Part shown: positions 1-4,931 of the stretch, in pieces
How positions within the stretch are numbered: position 1 is the stretch's first letter
How the letters are laid out: each line of letters begins with the position of its first letter
Source of the DNA: an uncultured Ruminococcus sp.
GTDB lineage: Bacteria; Bacillota; Clostridia; Oscillospirales; CAG-272
Direction: 5' to 3'
DNA length: 5,586 nucleotides
Assembly (NCBI GenBank): GCA_902766115.1
Contig: CACXCL010000124.1
Location: 1-5,586 of the forward strand
Program-made: the position numbers and the translations under genes
Notes under the pieces: model-generated
Databases searched by the model: none
What the model saw: only the letters and a program-made list of their open reading frames with translations
Told to the model about the DNA's origin: nothing

Positions 1-22
1 AAGCGGAGCAGAGCTCCGCTTT
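1..22 (+). terminator. Hairpin at window edge, probable terminator of an upstream gene
   Basis: A perfect 9-bp stem pairs AAGCGGAGC (1-9) with GCTCCGCTT (13-21) around a 3-nt AGA loop, followed by only a short T-rich tail. It sits at the very start of the window, so the gene it would end is not visible. The stem is strong but the U-tract is poor, so it could also be a bidirectional terminator or the end of a longer structure. Confidence 0.5.
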
Positions 23-55
23 ATGTGTATCACGAATGAAATGATGCAGGACCCG

Positions 56-79
56 AAAGGATCGTCTGCGATCCTTTTT
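56..79 (+). terminator. Rho-independent terminator
   Basis: AAAGGATCG (56-64) pairs perfectly with CGATCCTTT (69-77) around a TCTG loop, and the run of five T at 75-79 gives the expected U-tract. No open frame lies between this and the hairpin at 1-22, so it may be a second terminator of the same upstream unit or of a short RNA covering about 23-79. Confidence 0.7.
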
Positions 80-151
80 GCGTTTGCAGTGTAAACTGAA
101 AAACAAAGCGTACAAGCGGCAAACGCGGCAAATCACATTCACTCTGATAAT

Positions 152-178
152 AAGGCAGGATTTTCGACCTGCCTTTTT
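152..178 (+). terminator. Rho-independent terminator
   Basis: AAGGCAGG (152-159) pairs with CCTGCCTT (168-175) around an 8-nt loop, ending in TTTTT (174-178). It is the third hairpin in under 180 bases and again has no recognisable gene in front of it. A small 14-bp near-palindrome (arms GTTTGT 179-184 and ACAAAC 187-192) follows directly. Confidence 0.65.
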
Positions 179-192
179 GTTTGTAAACAAAC

Positions 193-220
193 CCCGGGCG
201 GCGATTTCTCGCCGCCCGGT
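193..220. repeat. 28-bp palindromic repeat, copy 1; likely terminator of the XRE gene
   Basis: CCGGGCGGCGA (194-204) pairs perfectly with TCGCCGCCCGG (209-219) around a TTTC loop. The whole 28-base unit recurs without a mismatch at 1154-1181. Here it lies about 50 bases after the stop codon of the minus-strand XRE gene. Read on that strand it is followed by the T-rich GGTTTGTTT, so a terminator role is likely. The exact repetition suggests a dispersed hairpin family or a cassette boundary. Confidence 0.7.
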
Positions 221-268
221 CGCTTTCACTTCATTTTCGCTCCGCGAGCCCCATCACGGGCGGCGGGA

Positions 269-520
269 TCAATCCTCGTCATTCTCCTCAAAAGAAAAAT
301 CGTTCAGTTCCTTAAAATCGAGAAATTCCGATACTGTCATATTGAAAGTATTGGCGATCTTGTGGAGAGTTTTGATCCTCGGATTCCTGGTATTCCCTCT
401 GACGATATTGTCAAGAGTGGACTGACGGACGCCGCTCATGGTCGCCAGTTTATTGATCGCTATTCCCCGCTCTTTACACAGAGAACGGATACGATAAACG
501 AATAATTCGTAGTATTCCAT
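269..520 (-). CDS. XRE/Cro-type helix-turn-helix transcriptional regulator (83 aa)
   Basis: This is a small single-domain DNA-binding protein of the lambda-repressor/XRE class. Five helices are readable: about 7-18, 22-29 (INKLATMSG region), 33-40 (recognition helix, QSTLDNIVRG), 49-58 and 62-68 (VSEFLDF, typical of the end of this fold). An acidic tail follows (EENDED). There is no ligand or protease domain, so it is probably a simple dimeric repressor. The ATG at 518-520 has GGAGG (plus-strand 528-532) seven bases upstream, which supports the start. It is divergent to the SLOG-like gene at 678, and the 157-bp spacer carries three similar dyads that are the obvious candidate operators. Autoregulation and control of the neighbour are inferred from this arrangement. 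An antitoxin-type role is possible, but the partner gene does not resemble a known toxin. Confidence 0.9.
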   Translation of the reverse strand: MEYYELFVYRIRSLCKERGIAINKLATMSGVRQSTLDNIVRGNTRNPRIKTLHKIANTFNMTVSEFLDFKELNDFSFEENDED

Positions 521-541
521 ACCTCAGCCTCCATACACCGA

Positions 542-559
542 TTACCCGCATGTGGGTAA
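542..559. promoter_or_regulatory. Operator-like dyad O1
   Basis: TTACCCGCATGTGGGTAA has 6-bp perfect outer arms (TTACCC/GGGTAA) and a near-symmetric centre. It lies 22 bp upstream of the XRE start codon, just downstream of that gene's probable -10. A bound repressor there would block the XRE gene itself. It shares the pattern ACC-N8-GGGT with O2 and O3. Confidence 0.65.
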
Positions 560-566
560 ATCAATG

Positions 567-595
567 ATAGTATGGATCCAGGGAGGAATTAACCG
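567..595 (-). promoter_or_regulatory. Possible promoter of the XRE gene
   Basis: On the minus strand a TACTAT -10-like hexamer (567-572) lies 40-50 bases before the XRE start codon. The -35 region about 17 bases further upstream (near 590-595) is weak and falls inside dyad O2. The match is modest; the main support is position, between O1 and O2, as expected of an autoregulated gene. Confidence 0.35.
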
Positions 596-606
596 AATAC
601 GGGTTG
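589..606. promoter_or_regulatory. Operator-like dyad O2 overlapping the SLOG -35 box
   Basis: TTAACCGAATACGGGTTG is the least symmetric of the three sites, but its GAATACGGGT core is identical to that of O3. It shares bases 604-606 with the TTGACT -35 of the plus-strand promoter and covers the likely -35 of the divergent promoter, so one bound dimer could silence both. Its centre is 47 bp from O1 and 53 bp from O3. Confidence 0.6.
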
Positions 607-633
607 ACTTTTTCATCTTTTTCGGGTTATTAT
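604..633 (+). promoter_or_regulatory. Promoter of the SLOG-like gene
   Basis: TTGACT (604-609) and TATTAT (628-633) are separated by 18 bp, with the expected start of transcription near 640 and a leader of about 38 nt. An alternative TATAAT at 634-639 has no good -35 at the right distance. The promoter is enclosed by O2 over the -35, a CGGGTTAT half-site on the -10 and O3 over the first transcribed bases. Confidence 0.65.
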
Positions 634-650
634 TATAATTATAACCCGAA
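621..650. repeat. 10-bp perfect inverted repeat spanning the SLOG -10 region
   Basis: TTCGGGTTAT (621-630) and ATAACCCGAA (641-650) are exact reverse complements separated by an AT-only 10-bp spacer. The right arm is also the left half of O3, so this repeat pairs one extra half-site with O3. It could allow a second repressor subunit or an alternative dimer register to cover the -10. Confidence 0.6.
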
Positions 651-659
651 TACGGGTAA
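642..659. promoter_or_regulatory. Operator-like dyad O3 downstream of the SLOG promoter
   Basis: TAACCCGAATACGGGTAA has arms ACCCG/CGGGT around AATA. It begins at about the predicted transcription start of the SLOG-like gene and ends 18 bases before its ATG, a classic position for a repressor that blocks initiation or clearance. Confidence 0.65.
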
Positions 660-677
660 TTGTTTCAGGAGCTCAAT

Positions 678-1136
678 ATGCCAACCTGTACATTTTTCGG
701 ACACAGGTCCGTGACGCAAAAAACAGAGCCGGCGCTTCGGTCGACTCTGATCAGACTCATAGAGGAAAACGGGGTCGAACTGTTTTACGTCGGCAATAAC
801 GGTGAATTCGACGCGACGGTCAGGCGGGTATTGCTCGATCTTTCAAAAAAGTATCCCATCAGGTATTACGTCGTCCTCGCATATTTGCCGAAAGAAGACG
901 TATCCCCCGATCCCGATTCCTTTTCCGACACGATCGTCCCCGACGGGATCGAAAAAGCGCCGAGGCGTTTTGCCATAGACTACCGGAACAGGTGGATGAT
1001 CTCCCGTTCCGATTACGTCGTGACCTGCGTCAGAAATGACGTCGCCTCCTGCGCCGCGAAATACAAACAGCTCGCCGTAAGACGGGGAAAAAAGAATATT
1101 GAGATTTGCGGTCTCACCGGCGCACGTCCATTCTGA
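678..1136 (+). CDS. SLOG-family (YpsA/DUF1273-like) nucleotide-binding protein (152 aa)
   Basis: The protein opens with a beta strand and an FFGHR motif (residues 6-10). Next come a helix, FYVGNNGEFD (36-45) with the glycine/acidic pattern of a Rossmann-type ligand site, VVLAYLP (65-71), and a late strand DYVVTCV (112-118) with a basic C-terminal helix. This matches small stand-alone SLOG-like proteins, common in Clostridia, that are thought to bind nucleotides or nucleotide-derived ligands; no reaction is established for this type. There is no signal peptide, so it is cytosolic. I chose ATG 678 because AGGAG (667-671) is six bases upstream; a TTG at 660 is in frame but would overlap the operator region. 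Its divergent XRE neighbour and the operator cluster suggest it is kept silent until a signal arrives. A role in sensing, stress or phage response is speculation. Confidence 0.8.
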   Translation: MPTCTFFGHRSVTQKTEPALRSTLIRLIEENGVELFYVGNNGEFDATVRRVLLDLSKKYPIRYYVVLAYLPKEDVSPDPDSFSDTIVPDGIEKAPRRFAIDYRNRWMISRSDYVVTCVRNDVASCAAKYKQLAVRRGKKNIEICGLTGARPF

Positions 1137-1153
1137 GGCCGCGGCAAACCTGA

Positions 1154-1181
1154 CCCGGGCGGCGATTTCTCGCCGCCCGGT
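1154..1181. repeat. 28-bp palindromic repeat, copy 2; bidirectional terminator between convergent genes
   Basis: This unit is identical to 193-220, with an 11-bp stem (1155-1165 and 1170-1180) and a TTTC loop. It occupies most of the 48-bp gap between the stop of the SLOG-like gene and the stop of the convergent membrane gene, so it can end both transcripts. The tail on the plus strand is TCCTTCATTT, a weak U-tract. Similarity to copy 1 extends slightly: both have an AAATGAAG-like stretch on the minus-strand side. Confidence 0.7.
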
Positions 1182-1184
1182 CCT

Positions 1185-3104
1185 TCATTTCACCTTTTGA
1201 TCCACAAGCCGGTAGTATTCCCATTTGTCCAGCTTATCGACTACGGCCTGCTGCTTCTCACTGAGTTTCTCCGTCACCGTGCCGTCCGGGAGGACGTACC
1301 TGCCGTGGCTGATGACCGGCAGCTCGCGCCTCGCCTCTCCGAGGAAATCGAAGTACGCGTCCGTGCCTCTCATGCCGCACAGCTCATACGCCAGCTCGCC
1401 GAGGTAGATGGCGCTGATCCTGCCGTTCTCCGGCATATCGAGGGCGTCGACGTTCTTTTCAAGGTCGCATTCTTTGCCGAACGCCTCGTTAACCCATATC
1501 ACGAACGGCGTGGAATAAGTGTCGATGGCGGGCTCCGCCTCGTTCTCCTCGCCGATCCTCAGCCCGGCGTCGCGGTACACGCTGAACTCGCTTCCCATGG
1601 CGGGGAGATGGTCGCCCCAGAAGACGATCATCACCGGTCTTTCCCTGCCGTCGAAGTACTCCGTCAGCCTCTTCAGCATCACAGACGAATCCCGGACGCC
1701 CACGGCGTAGACGGAGAGGTTTTTCACCGTCTCGGGGGCGACGTCCTTCGTGAACTTCAGCCGTTCCACCTCAAAGCCGTACTTCCCGTAGCCGTACGCC
1801 TGATGATTTTGTATGGTCACGGTGAACGCGAACCACGGCTTGTCAGACGAGGCGACGTGCTTCTCGTAATCCTCGATGAGCCGGTCGCCGAAGGACTCGT
1901 CGGAGATGAATCTGCCGCCCAGCTTGTCCGGATCGACGAAATCCCGGGAGAACACCTGCGTGTCAAGGCCGAAGTGGCTGTAAACACTCTGTCTGTTATA
2001 AAAATAGTAGCTTCCCGGGTGCATGAAGTACCCCTCGTATCCCTCTCCGGTGAAGATACGCGCCAGGGACGGCACGTCCTTGCGCACGGTGCGGAAAGCG
2101 GAGGTCTGCATCTCCGAGATCATCTTCGTCTGCATCCCCGTCATAACGTCGAATTCCGTGTTAGCGGTGCCCGCGCCAAAGTCCGGCACCACGACCTTGC
2201 CCGCCACGGAGCGCGGTGACTCCGCCACCTCGCGGAAATCAGCCAGCGGATCGCCGCTCTCGCCGTACTCGATGCAGTCCGCCTCCGCCATGAAGTCGCT
2301 GAACGCCTCGCACTGGATGAATATCACGTCCGCGGGGATGCGGTCGGAGCCGTCGGAAGGAGCGGGCTCCTTATCCCACGACGCCGCCTCGGATCTGCTG
2401 TATCCCTGAGGACGGTCGATCCTGTATGAATTGAACGTGCGGAAAAAACCGTAAAGGAATCCCGTGTTGTTGAAAACCGCCGGGATGTTGTAGACGGAGT
2501 ACTTCCCTCCGTCTCCCCTGACACGCTTTTCGACCCTCTCGTTGACGTAGTTCATAATGTCGGCGGATGGGTAGACCTTCACCATCATCACAGCCATGAG
2601 CGTCGCCATGAACACCGCCACGGCGCCGCGGACCGGGATCCGCCTCCCGGACTTTATCTTTATCCCCGCCAGAACCAGCAGGACAGACGCGAGGACGGAA
2701 AGCACGATGATCCATATATGAAGATTCAGCTTATACTCCCCCGTCGCCTGGAGCGCTTCGGTGATGAGACCGAAATCCGCCGCGGTCAGCGGGTCGTTGC
2801 GTCCCTCGATCTTGATAAGGTTGATGACGGACAACAGATTGATGATCAGAGTGGCGGCGGCGCCCGCCCAGAACACGTTGCCGCACGCCGCCCAGACGAT
2901 ACCGAACAGAACGATTATCGGCACGGCGTTGAGCAGCCAGAGGACAGGGACCGCCATGAAGTTCTTCAGAGTCCCGGCGAACTCTCCCGGCTGGATCGCG
3001 ACGGCGGACAAAAGTATAAAGAAACACATGAGGGCCGCGGCGAAGATCGCCGCGCTCCAGTGCATCTTTATCTTCTTTTTGAAAAACTTTTTTATCGCTT
3101 CCAC
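1185..3104 (-). CDS. LTA synthase family membrane protein, sulfatase-fold phosphoglycerol transferase
   Basis: Five membrane helices (about residues 15-37, 51-74, 75-97, 127-149, 157-177) are followed by an extracellular sulfatase-type domain, the layout of Staphylococcus aureus LtaS. LtaS-equivalent catalytic residues are visible: Glu266 (IQCEAF), nucleophile Thr313 (GTANTEF), Asp498-His499 (WGDHLP), and substrate-site Arg371 (YNRQ) and His434 (QNHQ). The LtaS Trp two residues before that Arg is Tyr here. The likely role is transfer of glycerol phosphate from phosphatidylglycerol to a glycolipid or other cell-surface polymer, with Mn2+ in the family; the exact polymer is unknown. The frame is open to an ATG at 3206, but that start overlaps two promoters, so I prefer the GTG at 3104; the ATG at 3065, just before helix 1, is the alternative. 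Both have weak Shine-Dalgarno sequences. It is convergent with the SLOG-like gene. Confidence 0.85.
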   Translation of the reverse strand: MEAIKKFFKKKIKMHWSAAIFAAALMCFFILLSAVAIQPGEFAGTLKNFMAVPVLWLLNAVPIIVLFGIVWAACGNVFWAGAAATLIINLLSVINLIKIEGRNDPLTAADFGLITEALQATGEYKLNLHIWIIVLSVLASVLLVLAGIKIKSGRRIPVRGAVAVFMATLMAVMMVKVYPSADIMNYVNERVEKRVRGDGGKYSVYNIPAVFNNTGFLYGFFRTFNSYRIDRPQGYSRSEAASWDKEPAPSDGSDRIPADVIFIQCEAFSDFMAEADCIEYGESGDPLADFREVAESPRSVAGKVVVPDFGAGTANTEFDVMTGMQTKMISEMQTSAFRTVRKDVPSLARIFTGEGYEGYFMHPGSYYFYNRQSVYSHFGLDTQVFSRDFVDPDKLGGRFISDESFGDRLIEDYEKHVASSDKPWFAFTVTIQNHQAYGYGKYGFEVERLKFTKDVAPETVKNLSVYAVGVRDSSVMLKRLTEYFDGRERPVMIVFWGDHLPAMGSEFSVYRDAGLRIGEENEAEPAIDTYSTPFVIWVNEAFGKECDLEKNVDALDMPENGRISAIYLGELAYELCGMRGTDAYFDFLGEARRELPVISHGRYVLPDGTVTEKLSEKQQAVVDKLDKWEYYRLVDQKVK

Positions 3105-3162
3105 CGCCGTGGCACCGTCTCTTTCCGCTGCTTTGCGGGAATCTCCCCCGCACGACGACAAT

Positions 3163-3191
3163 ATTTTATCACATTGGGGGCGGGAAATCAA
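3163..3191 (-). promoter_or_regulatory. Promoter of the LTA-synthase-like gene
   Basis: On the minus strand TTGATT (3186-3191) and TAAAAT (3163-3168) are 17 bp apart, with a TGA immediately before the -10 (extended -10). Transcription would begin near 3156, downstream of the ATG at 3206, which argues against that start codon. A small GCGGG/CCCGC hairpin enclosing a purine-rich GGGGGAG lies just inside the predicted leader. Confidence 0.6.
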
Positions 3192-3199
3192 GATTCGTG

Positions 3200-3228
3200 T
3201 TGACATTCGCCTCGCGCTGTTGTATCAT
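3200..3228 (+). promoter_or_regulatory. Promoter of the GH172/DUF2961 gene
   Basis: A consensus TTGACA (3200-3205) is followed after 17 bp by TATCAT (3223-3228), giving a transcript start near 3235 and a short leader of about 22 nt. Its -35 lies only 8 bp from the -35 of the oppositely directed promoter, so the two probably compete or are co-regulated. No clear operator dyad was seen between them. Confidence 0.75.
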
Positions 3229-3257
3229 TGGTAAAAAGAACATACCGGAGGTATATT

Positions 3258-4352
3258 ATGAACAGTCTGAACGAATTGACGCGCGCTCTGCCCTTCAGAG
3301 CGAGAAGGGAAAGTAGCTACGACAGGACCGGCGCCAACATGGACTGGCGAGAGGTCGCGCCAGGATCGTCGCTCACTCTTATGGATCTGGAGGCGACGGG
3401 CGAGATCCGCCACATTTGGATGGCGGTGGGGACGGAAGATCCGTTCTATCTCAGGAAGTGTCTCATACGCATGTGGTGGGACGGCGAGGATACCCCGTCG
3501 GTGGAGTGCCCCGTGGGAGACTTCTTCTGTCTCGGCCACGCGCGTTCCTATACCATGAGCAACGTGTGTTTTTCGACCAGCGTCAATGATGAGCAGCACC
3601 AGGGCGAGGGCGTGGCGCTGAACTGCTGGGTCCCCATGCCGTTCAGAAAGAGCGCCCGTATCGAATTCTTCAACGATCAGGCCAAGATGGTGAGGATTTG
3701 GTTCTACGTGGACTGGAGGGAGTTCGACTCTCTGCCGGAGGACACGTTCACCTTCCACGCGGCGTGGAGGCGGGAGAATCCCGCCGTGACGCCGGAGGGC
3801 GCCGACACGGAGCACAATCTCACCGACGAATACAACTTCCGCATCCTCTACGCCGAGGGCGCGGGCAACTATCTGGGCGTCAACATGTCCATCGACAATC
3901 TTGAGGGCGAATGGTGGGGCGAGGGAGACGACATGTTCTTCATAGACCGTCCCGAGGGAACGAAGGAAAAGGGCGGCGACTGGCCGCCGGATCTCCACGG
4001 CACCGGCAGCGAGGACTACTTCTGCCACGCCTGGGGCATGCAGAGCACCACGGCGCCGTTCTCCGGCGAATCATGGTGCGAGGACAAGTTCTTCCTCCGC
4101 GCTCACAACTGCAACGGCAAGGTGGCGGTCTACCGGTTCCACGTGGCGGACCCGATCCCGTTCCGGGAGAAAATACGCGTATCCATCGAGCACGGTCACG
4201 CCAACGACCGCTCCGACGACATCGCCGTGACGGCGTACTGGTATCAGTCCGAGCCCCACTGTCCTGAGAGCTACGATCCCCTGCCTCCGGCTGAGGAGAG
4301 AGTGCCCCGCCCCGCGGTGGAAAAGGGCCGCAGACTGGCTACGTATATGTGA
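3258..4352 (+). CDS. GH172 (DUF2961) family glycoside hydrolase (364 aa)
   Basis: The protein covers a single DUF2961 domain. Characterised members, now glycoside hydrolase family 172, act on alpha-D-fructofuranosyl or D-arabinofuranosyl linkages, including difructose anhydride and mycobacterial arabinan. The early SYDRTGANMDW and the region EIRHIWMAV are typical. The family signature GTGSEDYF lies at 248-255, and its Glu252 is the expected nucleophile. A second acid at 271 or 275 is the candidate acid/base, and GEGDDMFFID is at 221-230. No signal peptide is seen, so it should be cytosolic and act on an imported small substrate. ATG 3258 is chosen because GGAGGT (3247-3252) precedes it by five bases; the frame also extends to a TTG at 3228, which lies in the promoter. 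No transporter or sugar regulator is adjacent, so the substrate cannot be inferred from context. No convincing terminator follows it. Confidence 0.9.
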   Translation: MNSLNELTRALPFRARRESSYDRTGANMDWREVAPGSSLTLMDLEATGEIRHIWMAVGTEDPFYLRKCLIRMWWDGEDTPSVECPVGDFFCLGHARSYTMSNVCFSTSVNDEQHQGEGVALNCWVPMPFRKSARIEFFNDQAKMVRIWFYVDWREFDSLPEDTFTFHAAWRRENPAVTPEGADTEHNLTDEYNFRILYAEGAGNYLGVNMSIDNLEGEWWGEGDDMFFIDRPEGTKEKGGDWPPDLHGTGSEDYFCHAWGMQSTTAPFSGESWCEDKFFLRAHNCNGKVAVYRFHVADPIPFREKIRVSIEHGHANDRSDDIAVTAYWYQSEPHCPESYDPLPPAEERVPRPAVEKGRRLATYM

Positions 4353-4409
4353 CGCGACGCCCGTTTGCAACAAATGCCGCAAAATCTTTAAAAAAAATGA
4401 AAATTTCTC

Positions 4410-4438
4410 TTGCATATCGGGTTTCAGTATGATATAAT
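4410..4438 (+). promoter_or_regulatory. Strong extended -10 promoter of rpmB
   Basis: TTGCAT (4410-4415), a 17-bp spacer ending in TGA, and a perfect TATAAT (4433-4438) form an extended -10 promoter. Transcription should start near 4445, giving a leader of about 50 nt. An A-rich stretch (about 4381-4404) just upstream could act as an UP-like element. This is consistent with high expression of a ribosomal protein gene. Confidence 0.85.
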
Positions 4439-4494
4439 ATCGGTTGCTGAGTTTGCAAAAGATTGATTTAATCACATAGATGGAGGTGTAAGTC

Positions 4495-4680
4495 ATGGCA
4501 AAATGCTCTGTCTGCGGAAAGGGAGTTTCCTTCGGTCACAACGTCTCCCACTCCGAGCGCAAGACCAACAGAATGTGGAAGCCCAACATAAGACGGGTCA
4601 AGGTCGTCGTCAACGGCACTCACAAGACTGTTTACGTTTGCTCCCGTTGCCTTCGTTCCGGCAAGGTATCAAGAGTATAA
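4495..4680 (+). CDS. rpmB: 50S ribosomal protein bL28
   Basis: This encodes the 61-residue large-subunit protein L28. It begins MAKCSVCGKG and contains the family's GHNVSHSERKTNRMWKPN region. It carries two CxxC pairs (Cys4/Cys7 and Cys49/Cys52), so it is the zinc-binding form of L28; bacteria often also hold a cysteine-free copy used under zinc limitation. The length is normal for Firmicutes. ATG 4495 has GGAGGT (4482-4487) seven bases upstream. It is preceded by its own promoter and followed by a strong hairpin terminator, so it is probably monocistronic, as is usual for rpmB in this group. The next gene is unrelated and begins 251 bp downstream. Confidence 0.97.
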   Translation: MAKCSVCGKGVSFGHNVSHSERKTNRMWKPNIRRVKVVVNGTHKTVYVCSRCLRSGKVSRV

Positions 4681-4755
4681 AAACTGACCGAACAAGGGCT
4701 GTCGCTATAAGCGCAGATCGAAAAATCACCGGCAATTATTAAATGGGAAAACGAT

Positions 4756-4803
4756 AATCCGTAGTTTTTCTCCTTTTTGGTGAAAATCCTACGGATTTTT
4801 CCA
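4756..4803 (+). terminator. Rho-independent terminator of rpmB
   Basis: AATCCGTAG (4756-4764) pairs perfectly with CTACGGATT (4789-4797). The stem extends inward with mismatches (TTTTTCTCC against GGTGAAAAT) around a T-rich loop, and TTTTT (4796-4800) follows. It lies 75 bases after the rpmB stop. It also forms the first inner arm of the larger inverted-repeat element. Confidence 0.8.
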
Positions 4804-4821
4804 TTTTTATGTGCTTTTTCT

Positions 4822-4880
4822 ATCGCCGTTTTTGCCCCTCGACGTACTGAGGTACGCCTCACGGGGCAAAGAACGACGAT
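4822..4880. other. Long imperfect hairpin inside the inverted-repeat element
   Basis: ATCGCCGTT plus TTTGCCCC (4822-4838) pairs with GGGGCAAA, one bulged G, and AACGACGAT (4863-4880): 16 of 17 positions match. The single mismatch is C-A on the plus strand but G-U on the minus strand, hinting that the functional RNA may be minus-strand. An inner hairpin CGTAC-TGAG-GTACG (4843-4856) caps it. There is no U-tract directly after it, so it is not a simple terminator. Confidence 0.6.
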
Positions 4881-4931
4881 TCTGCATCTTATTTCGACAG
4901 CCCTTTTTAATCATCTCATGGAGGGGATGAA

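Larger units (their letters stand above)
4694..4908. repeat. Nested long inverted-repeat element, MITE-like or structured RNA
   Basis: The outer arms AAGGGCTGTCG (4694-4704) and CGACAGCCCTT (4895-4905) are perfect complements 190 bp apart. Pairing continues inward after small internal loops: ATAAG (4707-4711) with CTTAT (4888-4892), GCAGA (4713-4717) with TCTGC (4881-4885), and TCG (4718-4720) with CGA (4877-4879), about 24 pairs in total. Two further hairpins (4756-4797 and 4822-4880) lie inside, so the RNA could form a three-way junction closed by a stem ending in TTTTT. It fills the gap between rpmB and the last gene. No target-site duplication and no open frame were seen. A non-autonomous mobile element and a regulatory RNA are both possible. 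Confidence 0.55.

Noticed and set aside
78..425. Plus-strand open frame across the terminators and the XRE gene
   Set aside because: It runs through two hairpin terminators and then antisense to the XRE gene, and has no Shine-Dalgarno sequence or recognisable domain.
581..588. GGGAGGAA, resembling a ribosome binding site
   Set aside because: No start codon lies at a suitable distance; the next plus-strand bases are operator O2 and the SLOG promoter.
1197..2219. Long plus-strand open frame (340 codons) opposite the LTA-synthase-like gene
   Set aside because: It is antisense to a gene with intact catalytic motifs, has a composition rich in Arg, His and Val, shows no family motif and has no ribosome binding site. 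It follows from the GC-rich codon use of the real gene.
3225..4028. Minus-strand open frame (267 codons) opposite the GH172 gene
   Set aside because: Low-complexity antisense translation (rich in Val, Arg, His) with no recognisable domain, lying entirely over a well-supported gene.
4364..4383. TTTGC/GCAAA dyad after the GH172 stop codon as a terminator
   Set aside because: Only five pairs with a large loop, and the following bases are A-rich rather than T-rich. Termination of the GH172 transcript here is not supported.
4417..4423. TCGGGTT in the rpmB promoter spacer, resembling an operator half-site
   Set aside because: A single 7-bp half-site without a partner arm; most likely chance.
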